DNA of 64,000 nt. It comes from Acidobacteriota bacterium. Lineage in GTDB: Bacteria; Acidobacteriota; Terriglobia; Terriglobales; SCQP01. The position numbers and the translations under genes are program-made. Below, piece by piece: positions 8,492-17,607 of the stretch (the first letter of the stretch is position 1; each line of letters starts with the position of its first letter). Below the pieces are notes generated by a model. That model was not told the origin of the DNA. It did not search any database and saw only the letters and a program-made list of their open reading frames with translations. Location of the stretch: positions 1 to 64,000 of the forward strand of contig JAJYIU010000003.1 in NCBI GenBank assembly GCA_021789895.1. The letters run 5' to 3'.

Positions 8492-10945
8492 CTACTGTTG
8501 GCTCACGGGCGACGCGGCACAGGCTTTTTCGCGCGTGGCTTGGTTTTTAGGAACGAGTTCCGCCAGAATTTGCGCGGCAATTGCATCCCAGCCGGGATGC
8601 CGCCCCGCGCGCCGCAGGGCCGCTTCGCGATAACGCGCCAGCCGCTCCGGCTGCAATCTGGCCTGCCGCAGCGCCAGCGCCAGCCCGTCCGCGTCGCCCG
8701 GCTCGAACAGCCAGCCGGTTTCGTCATCCTGCACGATCTCGCGCAGTCCCCCCGCCGTGCTGGCCAGCATCGGCTTTCCCCATTGCAATGCCAGGTGCGC
8801 GACGCCGCTTTGCGTAACCGCGCGGTAAGGCAGGCAGACGAAATCGGCCGCTTGAAAATACCAGCCGGCTTCCTCGGCTGGAATGTAACGCACGTCCCAG
8901 CGCACCCATGGATCCAATCCCGAGCGGCGGGCCGAGTTTTTCCATTCCTCCAGGGGAGCATCCGGCAGCGCCCGCCCGGCAATCAGCAGCGCCGGGCGCT
9001 CCTCCGCTCGCAGCCGCGCCATCGCCGCGAGCAGGGTTTCGATGCCTTTGTAACGCGTCAGGGCGCCGAAGCAGAGGCCCAGAGGCAAGCCCTCGGGCAA
9101 CTGCAGTCGGCGCGCGAGGCGCGGATCCGGCCCTTGAAAGTCATGCATCAGTTCAGATAAGCCATGCGGGATGGCGATGATGCGCGGCCGGTCCGGCGTC
9201 CCCAATGGCTCCTCGCCCGTATGCGCCAGCCGGGCCTGCAATTGCTGCCGCGCCCACTCGCTATGAACAAAGATGGCGCGCAAGTGGCGGCTCATGCCAT
9301 CACGCCAGGGCTGCTCTTTCAGCAATTGTCCAACCCGCTGCCGTTCGATTGCCTGCACATTGTGCCAGATGTCGGCCAATTGGTGCTTGCGCGCCAGCCG
9401 GCGCAGAAACCAGGCATCGCAGCGGTGTTCGAGGTCCCCGAGCAGGATCCAGTCTGGCCGCCATTGCCGTGCCGACCAGGCAATCTGCATCCAGGCCGCG
9501 CCGTAGCCGATGCCATGGCCCCAGCGCCGCGCCATGCGTCCCCAGCGGCTGCGCGCCGCCGGCCGGCACGGATCCCAGGTGAGCAGCCGGGGACGCAGGG
9601 TAAACCCCGGCGTCGTGTCCGCCGGCCGCAATTCGGGATCGCGTCCGGTCAAGAGCTGGACTTCGGCCCCTTGTCGCGCCAGCGCTTGCGATAATTGCAG
9701 GCTGTAATGGTAAAGGCCGCCGGTGGAAAAAAATTCCGGAATCAGGATGCGCGGTGCTGCCGGCGTGGGCGGCGGCGGAGCCCCATGCAAACGCCGCCAG
9801 CCGGTGGTGGTGCGCCGCTCCTCCGCCAGGATCGCATCGTAAAGCTCGAACAGTTGCCGGCGCCAGGGTTCGAATTCAAAATTCGCGCGAAAGCGGCGGC
9901 GTGCCGCTTCTCCCTGGCGCTGCCGCAGGCCGGCGTCGCGCGCCAGGCAGAGCAGGCTTTCGCGCAGGGCTGGCGCATCCTGGCAGGGAAAATAAAGGCC
10001 GGCGTCGCCGAGGACTTCGCGATTGGCGGCAATCCCGGAAGCGGCAATCGGCAGGCCCGCGGCCATCGCCTCCAGCAGCGCCGTCGGCTGCGCTTCCTCG
10101 CGGCTGGGAAAGAGAAAGCCATCCGCCGCGGCCAGCCAATCGGCAATCCGATCCTGTGCGCCCGGCAGGTGGAAGCGGCGGTTCTGGCATAAACGGGCGG
10201 CCCGGCGCGCCAGCGGCTCATAACCTTCGCCATCGCCGAGCCAGGCAAAGTGCAGTCCCGGTTGGAGGTCCAGCGCGGTGCTGGTTCCCTCCAGCCATTC
10301 CCGCCAGCCTTTTTTTTCGCGCACCACCGCCACTGTCAGCCAGAGCTGCTCGCCGGCTTCCATCCCAAGTTGCCGCCGCAAACGCGCCCGCGCTTCGGCT
10401 GTCGCTGCGGGCAGCACCAGTCCATGCGGCAGGCGAACACAGCCCTGGCGCAGCACCCCGGCTGCCTCCCATGCCGCCTGTTGCGATTGGGAAAGCGTGA
10501 TCACCCGCCGTGCCAGGCGGTTAAGCGACCAGATTTCGGCTTGCCGCAGCCAGGCCTCGCGCCCGCTTGCATCTCCGGCGGGCAGCACATGCAGCGTGGC
10601 GACGGCGGGCAGCCGCAGCAGCCGTCCCGCCGCCGTGCCCCAGAGTATTGCCGTGCGCAAATGCGCATGCACGATTTTCGCGTTCTCGGCGCGAAGCTGG
10701 CGCAGAAGGCGGGCAAAGGCGGCGGCATCGGTGCGGCTGCGCGCATTCAGGCTCTCGCCGCCGCCGTGAAATCCGCGGGCGGCCGCGCTGGAGACCGATT
10801 GCAATGCCCACAGCCGGAATTCCCAGCCCGGCGGCGCGCCTTTTTCCGCCAGCAGAGCGGCCATGCGCTCAGCGCCGCCCAGGCGCATGCCGTCCACCAG
10901 CCAGATCACCCGCCTTGGTTCGCCGCCGCCGCTTGTGCCCGCCAT
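8492..10945 (-). CDS. Tandem double GT4 glycosyltransferase fusion
   Basis: An 817-residue protein with two complete GT-B/GT4 units. Unit 1 (residues ~12-385) has IWLVDGMRLGGAERM, IVHAHLRTA and an EX7E motif in FLFPSREEAQPTALLEAMAAGLP. A short proline-rich linker follows at ~390. Unit 2 (~398-805) has ILIPEFFSTGGLYHY, an AIPHGLSELMHDF segment and PYRAVTQSGVAHLALQWGKP. ATG 10945 is preferred, 22 bases after the ligase stop; TTG 10987 is an upstream alternative. Both units look catalytically intact, so the protein could add two successive sugars. Unit 2 resembles enzymes with TQSG in place of the classical first glutamate. Confidence 0.87.
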   Translation of the reverse strand: MAGTSGGGEPRRVIWLVDGMRLGGAERMAALLAEKGAPPGWEFRLWALQSVSSAAARGFHGGGESLNARSRTDAAAFARLLRQLRAENAKIVHAHLRTAILWGTAAGRLLRLPAVATLHVLPAGDASGREAWLRQAEIWSLNRLARRVITLSQSQQAAWEAAGVLRQGCVRLPHGLVLPAATAEARARLRRQLGMEAGEQLWLTVAVVREKKGWREWLEGTSTALDLQPGLHFAWLGDGEGYEPLARRAARLCQNRRFHLPGAQDRIADWLAAADGFLFPSREEAQPTALLEAMAAGLPIAASGIAANREVLGDAGLYFPCQDAPALRESLLCLARDAGLRQRQGEAARRRFRANFEFEPWRRQLFELYDAILAEERRTTTGWRRLHGAPPPPTPAAPRILIPEFFSTGGLYHYSLQLSQALARQGAEVQLLTGRDPELRPADTTPGFTLRPRLLTWDPCRPAARSRWGRMARRWGHGIGYGAAWMQIAWSARQWRPDWILLGDLEHRCDAWFLRRLARKHQLADIWHNVQAIERQRVGQLLKEQPWRDGMSRHLRAIFVHSEWARQQLQARLAHTGEEPLGTPDRPRIIAIPHGLSELMHDFQGPDPRLARRLQLPEGLPLGLCFGALTRYKGIETLLAAMARLRAEERPALLIAGRALPDAPLEEWKNSARRSGLDPWVRWDVRYIPAEEAGWYFQAADFVCLPYRAVTQSGVAHLALQWGKPMLASTAGGLREIVQDDETGWLFEPGDADGLALALRQARLQPERLARYREAALRRAGRHPGWDAIAAQILAELVPKNQATREKACAASPVSQQ

Positions 10946-10967
10946 AAATACCGTGCTCGTGCCGCGT

Positions 10968-12485
10968 TTAAGACTGAAATGCGGCAACTGGCGCCGGCGC
11001 TGGCGCCGGCGCTGCCGCGATCGGCGCCGGTGGTTCGAGCACCAGTTGGGCGGCCAATCCCGCCAGCGTAAGCAGCACGAAAAAGTGCCGGAAATAGGCG
11101 TCGTGCAGGAACAGGCTGAGAAACAGATAGGTGGCGATGGAGGCGCTCGTGCCCCATAGCAGTGCCGCGAAGTGGCCCGCCCCGATCGCCTGCAGCCGTC
11201 GCAAGCTGGCCCGCATATTGCCGAAAAGACGCACGATGAAAAAGAGAAATGCCGATAGCCCCAGAATGCCCGTCTCCGCCAGCATCTCCATGAACAGGTT
11301 ATGGACCTGGTGGCGGCGCGATTGCGAAATCAAGCCGGCGCGCGCCTGGTAGCGCAGGAATTCCATGTAGTAGTTGCCCGGCCCCACGCCGAGCAAGGGA
11401 TGGCGGCGCGCCATTGCCCAGCCTACCGCCAGCTCGTTGCGGCGCGCCGCCAACGAAGGGTCTTGCAGGTTATAGACCGACACCGCGCCGGTGACCTGGT
11501 GCAGCGAAAGCATGCGCTGCCAATAATTCGCCGGAGCGATCAGCATCAGCCCCAGCAGGCCGGCGGCTGCCATCCCCCATGCTTGCGGTTGCCGGCGGAA
11601 GTGATACAAAAATACCAGGCCCACAAACAGCAGGCCGAGAAAGCTGGCCCGCGAATAGGTCAGGATCACCGCCCCGCAAATCATTGCCAGGCTGCTCCAG
11701 GAAAATAGCCGGACCGCCCACGAGCGCGCCCGGTAGCCTTCCGCCGCCGCCAGCGGCAACAGCGCCGAGAGCGCCATGGCGAAGAAGTTGGGATCGCCCA
11801 GCGAGCCGCTGGCGCGATATCCCATTCGCCCGCCGTAGATGCCGGCCAGTTTTTGCGGCGCCAGTCCCCAAAAGCTGAAATGGCTGCCGGTCAGTCCCTG
11901 GAACAGCACCGGCAGCGACATCAGCGAGCCCGCCGCCAGCAGCGCCCAGATGCCGTGTTGCCAATCGCGAGGCCGGGGCAGCAGGTTGATGATCAGATAA
12001 AACAGCGCGATATCCTTGAGCAGCTCGAAGAGGTTGGCGGCGGCGACCCAGGGATAGGCGGCAAATACCGAGGAAAGCGCTTGCGCGCCGGCCAGCCCCA
12101 GCAGCGGCAGCCACAGCGGCCAGCGCAGCGGCCGTTCACGGTGCAGCAGCCAGCGATGCAGCAGCCACGCCAGCCAGCTCCAGATCAGCAGGCTGCGCAG
12201 CGTCCAGGCAAAGTGCAGGCGGTCATGGATGATATCGGACGCGTTCCAATACACCACCAGCAGGCATAGGAATGCTCCCCATTCCGGCCGGCGCAGAATC
12301 AGCAGCAGCACCGCCGCCAGCGCGGCGGCCACGCCGAGAGCCGCCACCGAATGCTGCGGCATGCTGCCGGCAGCGGCGAACAGAGCTACCCCGCAGGCGA
12401 CGGCCCCTGCCGCCATCCAGGCCGCCGTTCGCCATCTTCCGGTGGATCGCAGCGCCAGGCTGGGCGCGGCCAAAACCGTGCTCAT
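10968..12485 (-). CDS. O-antigen ligase / Wzy-type polymerase family membrane protein
   Basis: A 505-residue membrane protein with about 11 predicted TM helices. The start ATG 12485 overlaps the preceding stop as ATGA. The PF04932-type periplasmic region is recognisable: RASGSLGDPNFFAM, ILTYSRASFLGLL, HPLLGVGPGNYYMEF and HNLFMEMLAETG near residues 400-440. In a locus that also contains a flippase and a Wzz/BY-kinase, polymerisation of repeat units (Wzy role) is the most likely function; ligase activity cannot be excluded because the two families are hard to separate by sequence. The C-terminal tail is Ala/Pro-rich. Confidence 0.87.
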   Translation of the reverse strand: MSTVLAAPSLALRSTGRWRTAAWMAAGAVACGVALFAAAGSMPQHSVAALGVAAALAAVLLLILRRPEWGAFLCLLVVYWNASDIIHDRLHFAWTLRSLLIWSWLAWLLHRWLLHRERPLRWPLWLPLLGLAGAQALSSVFAAYPWVAAANLFELLKDIALFYLIINLLPRPRDWQHGIWALLAAGSLMSLPVLFQGLTGSHFSFWGLAPQKLAGIYGGRMGYRASGSLGDPNFFAMALSALLPLAAAEGYRARSWAVRLFSWSSLAMICGAVILTYSRASFLGLLFVGLVFLYHFRRQPQAWGMAAAGLLGLMLIAPANYWQRMLSLHQVTGAVSVYNLQDPSLAARRNELAVGWAMARRHPLLGVGPGNYYMEFLRYQARAGLISQSRRHQVHNLFMEMLAETGILGLSAFLFFIVRLFGNMRASLRRLQAIGAGHFAALLWGTSASIATYLFLSLFLHDAYFRHFFVLLTLAGLAAQLVLEPPAPIAAAPAPAPAPVAAFQS

Positions 12486-13591
12486 TTGCCTCCCTTGCCG
12501 GTGATGACGACCGCCACCGTGAGCAGCAGGATTTCCAGGTCCAGGCGCAGCCGCCAGCCGCGGATATAGGCCAGATCCTGGCGCAGGCGCTCGTCGAAGC
12601 TGCAACTGCCGCGCCCCAAGACCTGCCAGAGCCCGGTCATGCCCGGCGGCACGGCCAGACGCTCGGTATGCCACAATCGCCAGGTCTCATAACCGAAGGT
12701 GGTGGGACGCGGACCCACCAGCGACATTTCGCCGCGCAGCACATTCCAGAGCTGCGGCAATTCATCCAGGCTGGTGCGCCGCAGCCAGCGCCCCAGCCGC
12801 GTGACCCGCGGATCATTTTCGATTTTGAAGTCCGGCCACGCCAGCCGGCTCATCGGACGCAGCCGTTCTTCCAGCACTTGCGCGTCCACGATCATCGTGC
12901 GCAATTTCCAGAAGCGGAAGCGCCGGCCGTCTTTGCCGGTCCGCCATTGCGCGAACAGCGCCGGGCCGGGCGAATCCAGGCGAATGGCTAGCATGCAGAG
13001 CAGGCAGATCGCGCCCGCCGGCAGCGCCAGCACGGCCAGCAACGCCAGATCCAGGCCGCGCTTGATCCGCGACTGGGCTTTGTCCAGGCCGGTGCGCCAG
13101 ACCTCGCCGGAAATCACCTGCCGCCGCCTTACCCGCCCGGGCGCGATCAGCCGCCACAATCCGCGAACGGGGTCCGCTGCATCCGGCGGCTCCGCCGCCG
13201 CGCGCCGCGGCTCCGCGCTCGCCGCTGCTGCCGCATTCGCGTCATAGCCGCTCACGCTGGCTGCTCGCATGCCGATTCCGTTCGGGCTCGGCCGCGCGGG
13301 CGGATCGCCGCCGGCGTGTCCCGGCGGGCCGGCGTTCATCGCGGCGGGTAGCGATGCCGGAACGCCGCCATGGCCGTTCAGGTGGAAACTCCCGGGCGCG
13401 CCCTCCCGAACCGCGGCGGCGCCGGCCGGCGGCCAGATGGCCCGCGCGCGGTTGCGCCGCGCTCTGTCCGGATGCGCCTCGCGTGCCGCCGTCTGCGGCA
13501 TGGGTGAAAACGTCGCCACTCGCACCTTCCCCAACCAGGCGTCCGCAACGCTCATGCCCGCCTCCGGGGCCGCATCCCCGGCAGTGTTCAT
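12482..13591 (-). CDS. Initiating undecaprenyl-phosphate sugar-1-phosphate transferase
   Basis: A 369-residue protein starting at ATG 13591, ATGA-coupled to the preceding gene. Residues ~175-369 are a bacterial sugar transferase: a membrane re-entrant segment (DLALLAVLALPAGAICLLCMLAI), FAQWRTGKDGRRFRFWKLRTM, the SLDELPQLWNVLRGEMSLVGPRP block with its Asp-Glu catalytic pair, and VPPGMTGLWQVLGR. This small monotopic type needs only ~200 residues. The first ~160 residues are an Ala/Arg/Pro-rich low-complexity extension of unknown role rather than the usual multi-TM domain. It starts repeat-unit assembly by loading a sugar phosphate on undecaprenyl phosphate. Confidence 0.9.
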   Translation of the reverse strand: MNTAGDAAPEAGMSVADAWLGKVRVATFSPMPQTAAREAHPDRARRNRARAIWPPAGAAAVREGAPGSFHLNGHGGVPASLPAAMNAGPPGHAGGDPPARPSPNGIGMRAASVSGYDANAAAAASAEPRRAAAEPPDAADPVRGLWRLIAPGRVRRRQVISGEVWRTGLDKAQSRIKRGLDLALLAVLALPAGAICLLCMLAIRLDSPGPALFAQWRTGKDGRRFRFWKLRTMIVDAQVLEERLRPMSRLAWPDFKIENDPRVTRLGRWLRRTSLDELPQLWNVLRGEMSLVGPRPTTFGYETWRLWHTERLAVPPGMTGLWQVLGRGSCSFDERLRQDLAYIRGWRLRLDLEILLLTVAVVITGKGGK

Positions 13592-14001
13592 GCCGCAGTC
13601 TCCAGCAGCGCGGTTAAAGTTAATCCCTGTTCGGGAAAGCGCGCTGGCTTGATTTCCAGGTGGAGTTGCAGCTTCGCCGCATAGCGGCGCAGCCGCGCGC
13701 TCACCGGAGCTTCATCCGGGCATTCTTCGAGCAACAGAAATATCCGGTTGTCTTCCCACCACAGCAAATCGGTCAGGCGGCTGTTGACGGCGAGAATTTG
13801 AAAAAAATCCCGCAGCCGGTCTTCCGCTGCCGGCGACGGAGCCAGTTGCAGCAATAGCAGCGGGGCCTCGAAGCGCCGCGCCCGCTGCAGCATGCGCAGC
13901 AACCCGGTTTCCACCTGCCGGCGATGCTTGTAATAAGCCGGAAGCAATTCCTTCAGCTTCGGCCGCGGCGCCTCCCGGCGGATGCCCGGCTCAGGCTGCA
14001 T
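13588..14001 (-). CDS. Degenerate GGDEF-like small protein
   Basis: A 137-residue cytoplasmic protein whose ATG overlaps the BY-kinase stop by 11 bases. The fold pattern resembles a diguanylate cyclase domain: a helix RMLQRARRFEAPLLLLQLA, a helix ending in NSRLTDLLWWEDNRIFLLLEE, and SARLRRYAAKL. The position of GG[D/E]EF is occupied by WWEDN, so catalysis is not expected. A lone, inactive GGDEF-like protein inside an exopolysaccharide operon suggests a regulatory partner, perhaps binding nucleotide or touching the kinase. The assignment rests on pattern similarity only. Confidence 0.6.
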   Translation of the reverse strand: MQPEPGIRREAPRPKLKELLPAYYKHRRQVETGLLRMLQRARRFEAPLLLLQLAPSPAAEDRLRDFFQILAVNSRLTDLLWWEDNRIFLLLEECPDEAPVSARLRRYAAKLQLHLEIKPARFPEQGLTLTALLETAA

Positions 14002-16177
14002 GGCGTTCCTCTCCCGCGTGCAGATAGTAATGTTGGTGGCGCCGGTAGTAACGGAATTCCGGCGCGCTCAGGTCGGCGGCGTTCAGCACGGTGCCCAGCA
14101 GCGGCGCGCGGGCGCGCTGCAGCTCGCGGCCCAGCAGGCGCGCTTCGCTCATCGTGGTCGAGCCCCAGCGCAGCACCAGCACCACTCCGTCCACCACGTG
14201 CGAGAGCAGCAGCACGTCGGCGGTGAGGTTGCCGGGCGGCGAATCCACCAGCACGAAATCGTAGCTGGCGCGCCAGCCGCGCAGCAGTTCGGGCAGGCGG
14301 CGCGGCTGCAGTTGCGCTTCCGGCTGGCGTTCGCAGGCCAGCAGATCGAGCTGCGGAGCCAACGGCAGCGGCTCGACCACTTCTCCCGCCTGCGCCGCCA
14401 TCAGACCGCGCAGGTTCTCCACTTCGAAAAAGCGATGGCAGCCGGGACGCCGTACGTCGCCATCCACCAGTAGCGTTTTCCAGCCCTGGCGGGCGAGCGT
14501 CAGCCCCAACTGGCAGACTGTGGTGGTTTTTCCTTCGCCCGGTCCCGCGCTGGTGAACAGCAGCGCGGCCGGCATTTTGGCGCGGGTGGACAGGTTGGCG
14601 GCCAGGCGGGCGTAATGGTCGAAGGCCGCCATTTGTCCCAGCGGCGCGCGCGCCGGCGCGGGCAGCCCCAGCGCGCTCTCCCGCGCCGCCGGCAGCAGCC
14701 CTCCGTTCAGCTTGGGAATAATACCCAGCGGCCAGAGTTGCGGCAAACCGCTCTGCGCATCTTCGGATTGCAAAATCCGGTCTTCCCAATGCGCCCGCAG
14801 GCCCACGCTCAAGCCCGCCGCCAGCACCCCCAACGCCAGCCCTAAGCCTAAATCGATTGGCAGTTTGGGGTACTGCGGCGCCAGCGGCGGCTGCGCCCGA
14901 TCGAGCGGAAGGATGTTACTGGTGGGCAGCGAGGAGAGCAGTCCCGCCTCGCTCAGTTTCGACATCAGATCGTGATACAGCATGGCGCCGCTCCGCGCCC
15001 TGTCGTTCAGAATCTGATACCGCATCTCCGTGGCGCTTTCCTTCGCCGCCTGCCGCTGCAGCCTGGCCACCAGCGCCTGCAGCGCCGCCTCGCTGCGCTG
15101 CGCGGCGCGCGTGCGCTCCGCCAGCCCGGCGCCGATCTGAAGCCGGAGCGCGGATAATTGCGCTTCGGCCTTGCGCAGTTTCGCCCGCGCCTCGCCCACC
15201 GCCGGAAAAACCGGCTGGTACACCGCCTCGGCCTGATTCAGCGCCGTCCGGTCGGCTTCCACCGCCGCCTCCGCCGCCGTCAGCGCCGCCGGACGCTGGG
15301 CCGCCGGTAGGCTTCCCAGCCCGCCGCGGTACGAGCGCTCGAGCGCCTCCCGCGTGATCCGTTCCGCCCGCGCGACCGTTAATTGCCGGTCGGCGTCTTC
15401 CAGTTGTTGTAACAGCACGTTTTGCTGACCGCCGGGCACTACCAGCGGCGTATAGGCGTGTTGCAGTTGAAAATTCACCACTGCCTTTTGCGCCGCCAGC
15501 GCGTTCTGCTGCACCCCGCGTAGCTGCCCCTGCAGCCAATGCGCTACTTGCTGGCCCGCCTGGAAACGGGTTTCCAGCGAATATGCGGTGTACTCCTGGA
15601 TCGTCGCATTCACAATCTCGGCCGCCAGCCGCGGATCGTGGGATCCATAGCTGACCTCTACCGTGCGGCTGAGCCGGTCGGGCGTCGCTTTCAGATGTGC
15701 GCGGAATATCGCGACCGCGATCTGGCTGCGCGCGCCGCTCGATTTCCCCCGATCCTTCAAGCTCGCGAGCGCTTTCCGGAGGCCGGCCTCGCGCTGTTCC
15801 AGCCCCAGCCGGGCAATGACCCGGCGCGCTACTGCGCGGCTGGTCAGTTCCAGGATGTCGGTCTGGATCTGGCGGTCGGTGTCGCTGCTGTACCAGCGGG
15901 TGGGTGGCTGAATCCGTGCCCAGCGGTTGCTGGGCCGGGCGATCACGATGCTGCCGGTGGCGACGTAGTAGGGGTGTATGACCCAGGTCAGCGCCGCCCC
16001 TAGGGCGGTGAACAGCGCGATGATCGCCAGCGCCATCCAGCGATAGCGGTACAGGATATCCAACATGCGCCGGCGCCCGGAAGGCGCCGGCGAGGATTCC
16101 AGCTCGAGCAGGGCATTGCTGCCCGGCAGTTGCTCCGGCGCGGGACTGCCGGCTTCCAGTTCAAAATGATTGGCCAT
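13991..16177 (-). CDS. Wzz-type chain-length regulator fused to BY-kinase-like ATPase
   Basis: A 728-residue inner-membrane protein. TM1 is at ~45-68, followed by a long periplasmic Wzz/GNVR region with coiled-coil segments (to ~445), TM2 at ~450-475, and a cytoplasmic CpsD/CapB ATPase domain. The ATPase has Walker A SAGPGEGKTTT (~545), Walker A' LLVDGDVRRPG and Walker B FVLVDSPPG. The C-terminus has a tyrosine cluster (FRYYRRHQHYYLHAG), the expected autophosphorylation tail of bacterial tyrosine kinases. Such proteins control chain length and export together with Wza. It follows the export-protein gene by 104 bases. Confidence 0.9.
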   Translation of the reverse strand: MANHFELEAGSPAPEQLPGSNALLELESSPAPSGRRRMLDILYRYRWMALAIIALFTALGAALTWVIHPYYVATGSIVIARPSNRWARIQPPTRWYSSDTDRQIQTDILELTSRAVARRVIARLGLEQREAGLRKALASLKDRGKSSGARSQIAVAIFRAHLKATPDRLSRTVEVSYGSHDPRLAAEIVNATIQEYTAYSLETRFQAGQQVAHWLQGQLRGVQQNALAAQKAVVNFQLQHAYTPLVVPGGQQNVLLQQLEDADRQLTVARAERITREALERSYRGGLGSLPAAQRPAALTAAEAAVEADRTALNQAEAVYQPVFPAVGEARAKLRKAEAQLSALRLQIGAGLAERTRAAQRSEAALQALVARLQRQAAKESATEMRYQILNDRARSGAMLYHDLMSKLSEAGLLSSLPTSNILPLDRAQPPLAPQYPKLPIDLGLGLALGVLAAGLSVGLRAHWEDRILQSEDAQSGLPQLWPLGIIPKLNGGLLPAARESALGLPAPARAPLGQMAAFDHYARLAANLSTRAKMPAALLFTSAGPGEGKTTTVCQLGLTLARQGWKTLLVDGDVRRPGCHRFFEVENLRGLMAAQAGEVVEPLPLAPQLDLLACERQPEAQLQPRRLPELLRGWRASYDFVLVDSPPGNLTADVLLLSHVVDGVVLVLRWGSTTMSEARLLGRELQRARAPLLGTVLNAADLSAPEFRYYRRHQHYYLHAGEERHAA

Positions 16178-16281
16178 GCGACTTCACACCTCTGGTTCGC
16201 GGTGGGCGCGCCGGCGCGGCGGAGAGTTCGATTTTCATTCGAGCGCCTTCGCCGGAGCTGCGCGCCACCGCCCGATACCGG

Positions 16282-17295
16282 CTAATACATGTGCACTACG
16301 TGCAGCGTTTTCGAATCCACCCACCAGCGGCCGGCGCCGCCGAAGAAACTCAGCACCGCCAGTCCCACCCGCCGGACCCCCGAAGTCGGTACCACGATGA
16401 TGTCGTCCGCGTGCAGTTTCACATCCGGCGTCCGGTTTTTCCGGATCGCGTTGCCGTTCACCACCAGCTCCCGCCTCCCGGTCTGGCCGGGAATCAGGCG
16501 CAAAATGCGGACGTCGCTCGCAGCCGCCTCTCCGGAGTAGCCGCCGGCTTCGCTGATGGCTTCATTCAGCGTCATGCCCGCGCGCAGCGGCAGCGCCCCC
16601 ACGCTCTTTACCGCGCCGGTGAGAAAGACGCGGTGCAGCCGCGGGACCTCGATCACGTCGCCCGGCAGCAAGACCCGGTTTAATCCCGGCTGCTCGGCAA
16701 TGCGGCTCAAGTTGATCGTCTCCAGCACCGAATTGATGTGGAAAGCCGGCTGCCCGCCCCCGGTTCGGCTGCGCGTGGCCGGCGGCGAGTGCAGCAGGTA
16801 GACATGGTTGTCGGCGTATTCCGGTATCAGGCCGCCCGCCATGCCGATGGCTTCGAGCAGCGTCACCTGCCCGCTGTAGGCATACACGCCCGGGCGCGGC
16901 ACTTCCCCCAGCACCGAGATCTTGCGGCTGTTGACCTCGATCAGCATGACGCTGACCAGCGGATGCAGCAGCACTTGCGTATAGCGCTGCGCCAGCAGCG
17001 ACTGGATATGGCCCACCGTCTCCCCCGCCACCTCGACTGGCGCAAGAAAGGGCAACTGTATATGGCCATCCGGGCTGACGCGGGTTTCACCGCTTAACTG
17101 CGGCTGGTCGAAGATGCGCACATCCAGCAGATCGCCCGGCCCCACCGTCTCGCTTCCCCCGCCGCCATAAATCTGCACCACTCCCGAACGCGGCATCAGC
17201 GCTGCCATCGCCGGCGCTGCCGCTCCCCCCGACTGAGCTGCCGCCGCCGCGGAGATGACCGCGCATATTCCCATCCCCAACCAGATATTGCGCAT
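16282..17295 (-). CDS. Polysaccharide export protein (Wza-type, SLBB domains)
   Basis: A 337-residue exported protein with signal peptide (MRNIWLGMGICAVISAAAAAQ). A Poly_export domain (~50-125; VGPGDLLDVRIFDQPQLSG, SPDGHIQLPFLAPVEVAG) is followed by SLBB-like repeats (ISVLGEVPRPGVYAYSG ~130; VFLTGAVKSVGALPLRAGM ~225). It forms the outer-membrane and periplasmic exit channel for the polymer. There is no lipobox cysteine, unlike E. coli Wza; the C-terminal FFGGAGRWW may be membrane-interacting. As the first gene of the locus it is the likely start of the transcription unit. Confidence 0.9.
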   Translation of the reverse strand: MRNIWLGMGICAVISAAAAAQSGGAAAPAMAALMPRSGVVQIYGGGGSETVGPGDLLDVRIFDQPQLSGETRVSPDGHIQLPFLAPVEVAGETVGHIQSLLAQRYTQVLLHPLVSVMLIEVNSRKISVLGEVPRPGVYAYSGQVTLLEAIGMAGGLIPEYADNHVYLLHSPPATRSRTGGGQPAFHINSVLETINLSRIAEQPGLNRVLLPGDVIEVPRLHRVFLTGAVKSVGALPLRAGMTLNEAISEAGGYSGEAAASDVRILRLIPGQTGRRELVVNGNAIRKNRTPDVKLHADDIIVVPTSGVRRVGLAVLSFFGGAGRWWVDSKTLHVVHMY

Positions 17296-17362
17296 AGAAA
17301 TGTTCGTACCTCGATGCGTTCTATGGATGCACTCGCGCGTATATGGGTCCAGCTAAGTTAAG

Positions 17363-17391
17363 TCTAAAAAAGCGCGTGAGTGCTGGGTCAA
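17363..17391 (-). promoter_or_regulatory. Candidate promoter of the exopolysaccharide locus
   Basis: On the minus strand TTGACC (17391-17386) is separated by 17 bases from TTTAGA (17368-17363). This gives a leader of about 60 bases before the Wza-type gene. It lies in the AT-rich part of the 312-base divergent intergenic region 17296-17607; the rest of that region is GC-rich and shows no further recognisable signal. Confidence 0.35.
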
Positions 17392-17607
17392 TTTATAAGG
17401 AATGAGGTGAAAATGATGAATTTGCACTTTTGGATAGTTGTAAGTGTTAAAAAGTAGGGCTGGCCATAAGTCGCAGGCCGTCGCCGGCGGCCGCATCGTT
17501 TGGCCGCAGACCCGCGCGTCTGGCCCTGCCGGCGCCGCTGCCGCTGCCGGCCGGCCGCCGCCGCCGGTCTTGACCCGTTTAGCCGGAGCGTAATACAATT
17601 CGCCGCC

